Below, piece by piece: positions 8,874-13,606 of a stretch of DNA of 13,606 nucleotides. The position numbers and the translations under genes are program-made. Origin of the DNA: an uncultured Clostridia bacterium (GTDB taxonomy: Bacteria; Bacillota_A; Clostridia; TANB77; CAG-508); NCBI GenBank assembly GCA_947625985.1, contig CANQQF010000031.1, forward strand, positions 1-13,606, in the 5' to 3' direction. Positions within the stretch are counted from its first letter, which is position 1, and each line of letters begins with the position of its first letter. Under the pieces are notes generated by a model. The model was not told the origin of the DNA. It saw only the letters and a list, made by a program, of their open reading frames with translations, and did no database searches.

Positions 8874-9914
8874 CTAATCTAATCTCCTATCAATTTCATT
8901 TAAAACAGTTTCTTTAATCTCGTCGTCTTTTATTCTTTCAATAATTTTATTAAAGTTAGATTTAACAATTAATTTAACCGCTTCTTTATAACTAAGACCT
9001 CTACTCATTATATAAAACAAAGATTTAGTATCAACTTTTCCAGATGCTGTAGAATGATTTCCTTCCACATCATCTTCAGTACATAAAAGCATTGGAAGAG
9101 CAATTGATTTTGCTTTATCAGATAATAATAAACAAAATTCTTTTTCATTTCCTTTTGCTTTTTTACAACCTTTTTTAAAATCTATTGTTCCTTTAAAGTT
9201 CTTTTTACAATTTCCATCTAAAACTCCCTGAACATCTATATCTATATTAGTTTTTTCTCCTCTAAGTTCTGCAATATAGTTTAAGTCTTTTATTTCATCA
9301 TTTTTTCCAATATAGATTGATTTCAAATCATTATCTGCATTTTCTCCTATAACATTTGAATAATAGTTGGAAATACTTGTTTTTCCTCCTAAATCAATAA
9401 TAGTGTATTTAACTTTAGAATTTTCATGTAACTCATTTTCTATTGATTCAAAATTGTAAGATTGATTATTTAATAAATTAACAATTACAATATTTAACTT
9501 ACAATTTTTATTTGCAATTGTTTTTATAACTCCATTATGGAAGCACTTTTTGTCAGTTTTGGATTTATATTGAATAAAAATATTTGCATCTTTATTACCA
9601 ACAATTTCTATTTGATTTATTAACTCCAAATTCTTATCATCAAAATTATAATTTATTTGGATATTTTCTTTTTCAGTCTCAATTCTAATTTTATTGTTGC
9701 AGTTTTCAATAACGTTTTGTTCTAAAACTTCACCATTGCCATAAGTTAAATTAATCTTCCCTGTATTGTCACTAATTATACTTTTCTCACTTAATATTTC
9801 TACATTTTTAAAATTTTTTGAATTATTAGGGATGTGTATTCCAGTTAATTTTACATTATTAATTAAAAAATTTCTTGAAGTTCTAATAGGTGTTTCATTT
9901 ACTTTAATATTCAT
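8874..9914 (-). CDS. sufD: Fe-S assembly protein SufD
   Basis: Partner of SufB in the SufBC2D scaffold complex, a right-handed beta-helix protein lacking enzymatic motifs. The 346-residue product is rather short (many are 380-450), with a divergent N-terminal half. The C-terminal portion is diagnostic: LLLSDKAKSIALPMLLCTEDDVEGNHSTASGKVD (in parts: SIALPMLLCTEDDVEGNHS) then FYIMSRGLSYKEA, including His287, which corresponds to the conserved cluster-site histidine. The same FYxMSRGLS segment occurs in SufB upstream, reflecting their homology. The start ATG shares its A with the sufB stop (TAATG). Position between sufB and sufS supports the call; the N-terminal 100 residues would not identify it on their own. 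Confidence 0.9.
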   Translation of the reverse strand: MNIKVNETPIRTSRNFLINNVKLTGIHIPNNSKNFKNVEILSEKSIISDNTGKINLTYGNGEVLEQNVIENCNNKIRIETEKENIQINYNFDDKNLELINQIEIVGNKDANIFIQYKSKTDKKCFHNGVIKTIANKNCKLNIVIVNLLNNQSYNFESIENELHENSKVKYTIIDLGGKTSISNYYSNVIGENADNDLKSIYIGKNDEIKDLNYIAELRGEKTNIDIDVQGVLDGNCKKNFKGTIDFKKGCKKAKGNEKEFCLLLSDKAKSIALPMLLCTEDDVEGNHSTASGKVDTKSLFYIMSRGLSYKEAVKLIVKSNFNKIIERIKDDEIKETVLNEIDRRLD

Positions 9915-11311
9915 TATCCTATACTCCCTTCTAATTCTAGATTTATTAGATTGTTCATTTCAACAGCATATTCTACTGGCAATGCCTTTGAAATAGGGTA
10001 TGCAAAACCTCTAACAATCATAGCTCTTGCATCTTCTTCTGATAATCCTCTAGACATCAAATAGAATATTTCTTTATCACTTATTTTTCCTATTTTCGCC
10101 TCATGTGAAAAAGTAACTTCATCTGTTCTAATGTCATTAACAGGAATCGTATCAGATCTTGAGATGTCATCTAGCATTAAAGATTCACAAGATACGTTAC
10201 ATTTAGAATTTTTAGCATTTTCAGCAATTCTTACTAATGCTCTATACGTACATGATCCACCATCTTTTGAAATCGATTTTGAATTTACTAATGATGATGT
10301 ATTTTTAGCATTATGAATTACTTTAAAACCTGTGTCTAAGTTTTGTCCTTTCCCTGCAAAAGTAATTCCTGTATATTCAGTTTTTGCATTCTCTCCATTT
10401 AAAATACTCATTGGATACAACATTGAAACTTTAGATCCAAAAGAACCTGTAACCCAATCAATTTGAGCATTTTTTCCAACAATAGCTTTTTTCGTATTTA
10501 AATTCATCATATTCTTAGACCAGTTTTCAATTGTAGAATATCTTAAATAAGCATTATCTTTTACATATAGCTCAACACATCCTGCATGTAAATTAACTTT
10601 ATTATATTTAGGTGCACTACATCCTTCAATAAAATGAAGGCTAGCTCCTTCGTCTACAATTATTAAAGTATGTTCGAACTGTCCTGACTCAGGTGAATTC
10701 AATCTAAAATATGATTGTAAAGGTATATCTAATTTTACACCTTTTGGAACATACACAAAAGATCCTCCAGACCAAACAGCTGCATGAAGTGCAACAAATT
10801 TATGATCATTTATTGGAACACATTTCATAAAATGTTCTTTAACTATTTCAGGATATTCTCTCACTGCTGTTTCCATATCTGTATAAATAACACCCTGTTG
10901 TAGTAACTCTTCTTTCATACTATGATAAACAACTTCTGAATCATATTGAGCACCAACACCTGCAAGAGATTTTTTTTCTGCATCTGGAATTCCAAGTTTG
11001 TCAAATGTATTTTTTATATCTTCTGGCACATCCTCCCAACTTGAATTTAACTCAGTTTTAGGTTTTACATATGTTGCAATATTATCCATTTTAAGTTCAG
11101 ACAAATCTGGTCCCCATGTAGGAAGTTCTAATTTTTCATAAGTTTCTAAAGCTTTAAGTCTAATTTTTCTCATCCACTCAGGATCATTCTTTTTTCTTGA
11201 AATTTCTTCTACAATTTCTCTGCTTAAACCTTTTTTTATTTTAAAATCATAATTATCTTTATTCTTTATATCATATATATTTCTGTTTATATCATCAACT
11301 TTAGTTTTCAT
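9914..11311 (-). CDS. sufB: Fe-S cluster scaffold protein SufB
   Basis: Core scaffold of the SufBC2D complex on which the nascent Fe-S cluster is built. The 465-residue product has the family's features in order: the N-terminal helical region with PEWMRKIRLKALE (44-56), GVIYTDMETAV (140-150), the FVYVPKGVKLDIPLQSYFR segment (185-203), FIEGCSAPKY (227-236) with Cys231, the conserved scaffold cysteine, and near the C-terminus SHEAKIGKIS (402-411; His403, Glu404) followed by FYLMSRGLSEEDARAMIVRGF. Length is typical. A strong AGGAGG lies just upstream of the ATG, 42 nt after sufC. It overlaps sufD by one base, typical of stoichiometric subunits. Confidence 0.97.
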   Translation of the reverse strand: MKTKVDDINRNIYDIKNKDNYDFKIKKGLSREIVEEISRKKNDPEWMRKIRLKALETYEKLELPTWGPDLSELKMDNIATYVKPKTELNSSWEDVPEDIKNTFDKLGIPDAEKKSLAGVGAQYDSEVVYHSMKEELLQQGVIYTDMETAVREYPEIVKEHFMKCVPINDHKFVALHAAVWSGGSFVYVPKGVKLDIPLQSYFRLNSPESGQFEHTLIIVDEGASLHFIEGCSAPKYNKVNLHAGCVELYVKDNAYLRYSTIENWSKNMMNLNTKKAIVGKNAQIDWVTGSFGSKVSMLYPMSILNGENAKTEYTGITFAGKGQNLDTGFKVIHNAKNTSSLVNSKSISKDGGSCTYRALVRIAENAKNSKCNVSCESLMLDDISRSDTIPVNDIRTDEVTFSHEAKIGKISDKEIFYLMSRGLSEEDARAMIVRGFAYPISKALPVEYAVEMNNLINLELEGSIG

Positions 11312-11352
11312 AACTCCTCCTAAACTTTTTTACTTTTTGTATTTAGTAGTCA

Positions 11353-12102
11353 TTATTTTTTTATTTCTTTAAATTTTGCAAAACCATTTTGTTCAATTTC
11401 TTTAATAAGTTTATCTGTTCCTGTAGTTACTATTTTTCCATCTATTAAAACATGTACATAATTAACCTTTAAACTATTTAAAATTCTCATATTATGAGTA
11501 ATTATTAAAACTGCATTCTCATCAGATTTATACATATTAATACCTTTTGAAACAGTTTTTACTGCATCAACATCTAATCCTGAATCTGTTTCATCAAGTA
11601 TAGCAAGTTTTGGATTCAATGCAAGCATTTGCAAAATCTCGTTTTTCTTCTTTTCTCCTCCAGAAAATCCCACATTTAAATTTCTGCTTATTAGTTTTGG
11701 ATTCATATTTAATTCTTCCATATATTTTTCTACATCTTTTTTGAATTCAAAAACTTTAACTGGTTTTCCCTCTACTTTATTCTTTGCTACCTTCAAAAAG
11801 TTAAGTGTAGATATTCCTGGTATTTCTTGTGGAGATTGAAAAGACATAAAAACTCCTTTTTTAGCTATTTTATCTGTAGATAAATTATTTATATTTTTCC
11901 CTTCAAATTCTACTTTTCCTTTTGTTTTAGTATACTCAGGATTATTTAGAATGACATTTGCTAAAGTAGATTTTCCGGCACCATTTGGTCCCATTATTAC
12001 ATGAACTTCACCTTTATTTATTGTTAAATTTAATCCTTTTAAAATTTCCTTCTCTCCTACGTTAACATGTAAGTCTTGTATGTCTAATAATTTATCCATC
12101 AT
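11353..12102 (-). CDS. sufC: Fe-S assembly ATPase SufC
   Basis: ABC-type ATPase that drives conformational change in SufB-SufD during cluster assembly; soluble, no membrane segments. Numbered from the ATG at 12102: Walker A GPNGAGKST (38-46), Q-loop near FQSPQE (about 88-93), ABC signature FSGGEKKKNE (146-155), Walker B LAILDE (166-171) followed by TDSGLD, and the switch histidine in LIITHNMR. The SufC-specific SFQSPQEIPG is present. The frame extends two codons upstream to an ATG at 12108, but AAGGA (12109-12113) would touch that codon; spacing to 12102 is 6 nt and to 12099 is 9 nt, so 12102 is preferred. First gene of the operon, about 100 nt after the predicted transcript start. Confidence 0.96.
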   Translation of the reverse strand: MMDKLLDIQDLHVNVGEKEILKGLNLTINKGEVHVIMGPNGAGKSTLANVILNNPEYTKTKGKVEFEGKNINNLSTDKIAKKGVFMSFQSPQEIPGISTLNFLKVAKNKVEGKPVKVFEFKKDVEKYMEELNMNPKLISRNLNVGFSGGEKKKNEILQMLALNPKLAILDETDSGLDVDAVKTVSKGINMYKSDENAVLIITHNMRILNSLKVNYVHVLIDGKIVTTGTDKLIKEIEQNGFAKFKEIKK

Positions 12103-12175
12103 TTTCATTCCTTTCTTACTATTTATTTATATGAAATTTATTTAATGAGTCGTTGTTTCACCTAGTTTCATACTA

Positions 12176-12196
12176 TTTGGTATTTTTCATACCAAA
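12176..12196 (-). promoter_or_regulatory. Hairpin/dyad at the 5' end of the suf transcript
   Basis: Perfect 8-bp arms TTTGGTAT and ATACCAAA flank a 5-nt loop, and outer TACT/AGTA bases extend the dyad imperfectly. It begins only a few bases downstream of the predicted transcription start of sufC. As DNA it could be an operator at +5 to +25; as RNA it would be a 5'-end stabilising stem-loop with a GAAAA loop. There is no U-run after it, so it is not a terminator. Confidence 0.55.
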
Positions 12197-12205
12197 CCAG
12201 TAGGA

Positions 12206-12234
12206 ATTATAACATATTTTTCCTAGTGAGTCAA
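12206..12234 (-). promoter_or_regulatory. Promoter of the sufCBDSU-mnmA operon
   Basis: The minus strand carries TTGACT (-35, 12229-12234), a spacer of exactly 17 nt, and a perfect TATAAT (-10, 12206-12211). The predicted start is near 12199, giving a leader of about 97 nt to the sufC ATG. The -35 box lies inside two overlapping palindromes, which suggests repression by a dimeric regulator. This is the closest match to the sigma-A consensus in the window. Confidence 0.8.
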
Positions 12235-12246
12235 TAGGAATTGACT
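12220..12246. promoter_or_regulatory. Overlapping palindromes on the suf -35 box, candidate operator
   Basis: First dyad, 12220-12240 (21 bp): outer arms TTCCTA/TAGGAA and inner TGA/TCA are symmetric, with one mismatched pair plus the central base. Second dyad, 12229-12246: AGTCAAT, AGGA, ATTGACT, perfect 7-bp arms. Both cover the predicted -35 of sufC. In many bacteria suf/isc operons are controlled by Rrf2-family regulators (IscR, SufR-like) that bind dyads of about this size; I infer such a site but cannot name the regulator, and no regulator gene is in the window. Confidence 0.6.
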
Positions 12247-12291
12247 TTTTATACCTATATATTAGGCAATTTCTTTTTTTGTTATTCATAA

Positions 12292-12320
12292 TTGCAAAAC
12301 TATATTTTTTATGATATTAT
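12292..12320 (+). promoter_or_regulatory. Promoter of the tRNA gene (and probably tyrA)
   Basis: Plus strand TTGCAA (-35, 12292-12297), 17-nt spacer, TATTAT (-10, 12315-12320). The predicted start is near 12327, only about four bases before the mature tRNA 5' end. It is divergent from the suf promoter, with some 57 bp between the two -35 boxes. Confidence 0.65.
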
Positions 12321-12330
12321 AGTTACATAT

Positions 12331-12405
12331 GCCCATGTAGTTCAATTGGATAGAACAACTTTCTTGCGAAAAGTGAGGTTAGGGGTTCGAATCCCCTCAT
12401 GGGTA
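12331..12405 (+). tRNA. tRNA gene, anticodon UGC by best fold, isotype uncertain (Arg-like body)
   Basis: A full cloverleaf can be drawn over 75 nt: acceptor GCCCATG/CATGGGT with a G1:U72 wobble, U8, D stem GTTC/GAAC with G18-G19 and A21, anticodon stem ACTTT/AAAGT around loop CTTGCGA, T stem AGGGG/CCCCT with TTCGAAT loop, discriminator A73, no encoded CCA. In this fold the anticodon is TGC (12365-12367), reading the Ala codon GCA. Yet position 3:70 is C:G, not the G3:U70 that alanyl-tRNA synthetase requires, and the D loop (AATTGGATA, with A20) and GGTTAGGGGTTCGA segment match Gram-positive tRNA-Arg. Shifting one base would give GCG (Arg) and a normal 5-nt variable loop, but breaks two anticodon-stem pairs. 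All invariant bases are present, so it looks functional; isotype is unresolved. Confidence 0.8.
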
Positions 12406-12433
12406 TATTTATTATTTATAAGGAAGTAATCTT

Positions 12434-13513
12434 ATGTACAAAATAGGAATTATAGGAATTGGATTCATAGGTGGATCTCTAATAAAAAGTTTAATTAAAT
12501 CAAACAAAGTTGAAAGCATCTTAGCATTTGATACTAATCAAGAAAGCTTAGATTTGGCATATAATGAAGGTGTTATAACAGATTACACCTTAGAAATAAA
12601 CGAAAAATTTTCAGACTGTGACATTATTTTTATTTGTACACCAGTAAGCTATATAGCAGATTACGCTAAAAAACTAGAACACATAGTAAAATCAGATTGC
12701 ATTTTAACAGATATCGGGAGTACAAAAAGAACAATTATGCAAGATGTAAAAGATCTAAAAGTTGAATTCATAGGTGGACACCCTATGATTGGTTCAGAAA
12801 GAAGTGGATATCAAACTTCAAAAGATTATCTATTTGAAAATTCATATTATATAATCACAAAAGCTGAAAATAATACTGCTTCTTCTATTGATAAACTAAA
12901 AGAAATAATTCTTGAATTAAAAGCAATTCCAATTATTATTGACAGTGAGCAACATGACTATATAACTTCAGTAATAAGTCATGTACCACACGTAATCGCA
13001 TCCACTCTAGTAAACATGGTGAAAAACTTAGATAACAAAGAACAACTAATGAAGACTTTAGCTGCAGGCGGATTTAAAGATATAACAAGAATAGCTTCTT
13101 CAGATCCAACAATGTGGAGTAATATTTGTGAAGAGAACAAAGATGAAATAATAAAAAACTTAGAAGTTTTCGTTTCTATGATAAAAGAATTTGTTGATGA
13201 AATAAATGATAAGAAAAAAGTATATGACTACTTTGATTCTTCAAAAACATACAGAGATAGTTTTAGTAATAAAAAAATAAATGGAAACTCAATGCCTGAA
13301 TTAGATATTAGCATAAAAGATGAAAATGGAGCTATTGCAAAAGTTGCAACAATCCTAAGCAACAACAATATAGGAATCAAAAACATTGAAGTAATCAACA
13401 ACAGAGAAAATAATTATGGTGCACTAAAACTAATAATAAATAATTATGAAGAAATGGATAAAGCATATGAACTTTTAAAAGAAAATGGGTATGATATAGC
13501 AAAAAGACTTTAG
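12434..13513 (+). CDS. tyrA: Prephenate dehydrogenase with C-terminal ACT domain (TyrA)
   Basis: NAD-dependent oxidative decarboxylation of prephenate to 4-hydroxyphenylpyruvate, the committed step to tyrosine; cytoplasmic. The 359-residue product has a Rossmann loop GIGFIGGS (8-15), DIGSTK (93-98), GGHPMIGSERSGY (114-126), the catalytic-site SHVPHVIAS (182-190), and SDPTMWSNICEENK (223-236), all typical of TyrA. Residues about 289-359 form an ACT domain (DISIKDENGAIAKVATILSN onward), the usual site for feedback control by tyrosine; that control is inferred from family knowledge. The start is set by AAGGAAG (12420-12426), 7 nt upstream. It lies 28 nt after the tRNA with no terminator between them, so it is probably transcribed from the tRNA promoter. 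Not fused to chorismate mutase. The stop codon lies within a terminator stem. Confidence 0.96.
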   Translation: MYKIGIIGIGFIGGSLIKSLIKSNKVESILAFDTNQESLDLAYNEGVITDYTLEINEKFSDCDIIFICTPVSYIADYAKKLEHIVKSDCILTDIGSTKRTIMQDVKDLKVEFIGGHPMIGSERSGYQTSKDYLFENSYYIITKAENNTASSIDKLKEIILELKAIPIIIDSEQHDYITSVISHVPHVIASTLVNMVKNLDNKEQLMKTLAAGGFKDITRIASSDPTMWSNICEENKDEIIKNLEVFVSMIKEFVDEINDKKKVYDYFDSSKTYRDSFSNKKINGNSMPELDISIKDENGAIAKVATILSNNNIGIKNIEVINNRENNYGALKLIINNYEEMDKAYELLKENGYDIAKRL

Positions 13514-13530
13514 TTTAACTAAAGTCTTTT
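13502..13530 (+). terminator. Terminator hairpin overlapping the tyrA stop codon
   Basis: Perfect 12-nt arms AAAAGACTTTAG (13502-13513) and CTAAAGTCTTTT (13519-13530) with a 5-nt loop TTTAA, ending in TTTT. The left arm contains the last codons and the TAG stop of tyrA. The stem is mostly A-T and the U-run is short, so it may be a weak terminator backed up by the next hairpin. Confidence 0.65.
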
Positions 13531-13545
13531 CAGAGTATTGACAAA

Positions 13546-13580
13546 CCCCAGATATTTTTTCTGGGGCTTTTAATATTTTT
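13546..13580 (+). terminator. Strong Rho-independent terminator after tyrA
   Basis: A GC-rich 7-bp stem CCCCAGA (13546-13552) / TCTGGGG (13560-13566), with a T-rich loop, is followed by CTTTTAATATTTTTT. This is the most classical terminator in the window and lies 33 nt after tyrA. The remaining bases to the window end hold no gene, only AT-rich sequence with a 12-bp palindrome AAATTGCAATTT (13586-13597). Confidence 0.85.
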
Positions 13581-13606
13581 TTGCAAAATTGCAATTTAAA
13601 ATTTAA

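Noticed and set aside
12109..12205. Riboswitch or T-box in the suf leader
   Set aside because: The leader is about 97 nt with one simple hairpin, no T-box core, no terminator/antiterminator pair and no riboswitch core that I recognise.
12241..12269. Plus-strand TTGACT at 12241 as a promoter for the tRNA
   Set aside because: The hexamer 17 nt downstream is AGGCAA; the TTGCAA/TATTAT pair at 12292-12320 is much better placed. The TTGACT is better explained as one arm of the palindrome on the suf promoter.
13538..13543. Perfect TTGACA after tyrA as a possible promoter
   Set aside because: No -10-like hexamer occurs 16-18 nt downstream; that place is the GGGG arm of the terminator.
13586..13597. 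12-bp palindrome AAATTGCAATTT near the window end
   Set aside because: Short, AT-rich and without context; expected by chance in DNA of this composition.

Overview
This 13.6-kb window is a compact, very AT-rich bacterial chromosomal segment. Strong AGGAGG-type ribosome sites, a SufCBDSU iron-sulfur operon with a zinc-type SufU, single-copy housekeeping genes and terse intergenic gaps all point to a low-GC Firmicute of the Clostridia type, plausibly an uncultured gut lineage. That assignment is inference from gene style, not a search. I see no phage, transposon, CRISPR or plasmid gene; most of the window is core genome.

Layout. At the left end dapB (lysine and cell-wall precursor synthesis) runs rightward and converges on a ten-gene leftward run, with a 23-bp perfect hairpin as shared terminator. 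Read in the direction of transcription (right to left), the run is sufC, sufB, sufD, sufS, sufU, mnmA, then lepA, rlmB, then an unrecognised 644-residue membrane-anchored protein and scpB. Three good sigma-A-type promoters divide it: one before sufC, one before lepA (lying in a palindrome) and one before the unknown gene. The likely units are therefore sufCBDSU-mnmA, lepA-rlmB, and unknown-scpB, with possible read-through. At the right end, divergent from suf, a tRNA gene with its own promoter is followed after 28 nt by tyrA (prephenate dehydrogenase with an ACT domain), which ends in two hairpin terminators.

How the genes fit together. SufS takes sulfur from cysteine, SufU accepts it, and SufBCD assembles Fe-S clusters. 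MnmA, which needs persulfide sulfur to make 2-thiouridine in tRNA, overlaps sufU, so one operon appears to supply sulfur for both clusters and tRNA thiolation. LepA and RlmB add a ribosome-centred pair (elongation factor 4 and 23S rRNA 2'-O-methylation). ScpB belongs to the SMC condensin complex, but its usual partner scpA is not next to it.

Most worth a second look: (1) the tRNA gene, whose body resembles tRNA-Arg but whose best fold gives a UGC (Ala) anticodon, a 6-nt variable loop, no G3:U70 and an extended acceptor helix; (2) the suf control region, with overlapping palindromes on the -35 box and a hairpin at the predicted transcript start; (3) mnmA inside the suf operon with a CxxC plus C cysteine set; (4) the uncharacterised membrane-anchored protein before scpB. 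I did not find a convincing wholly new multi-gene system.
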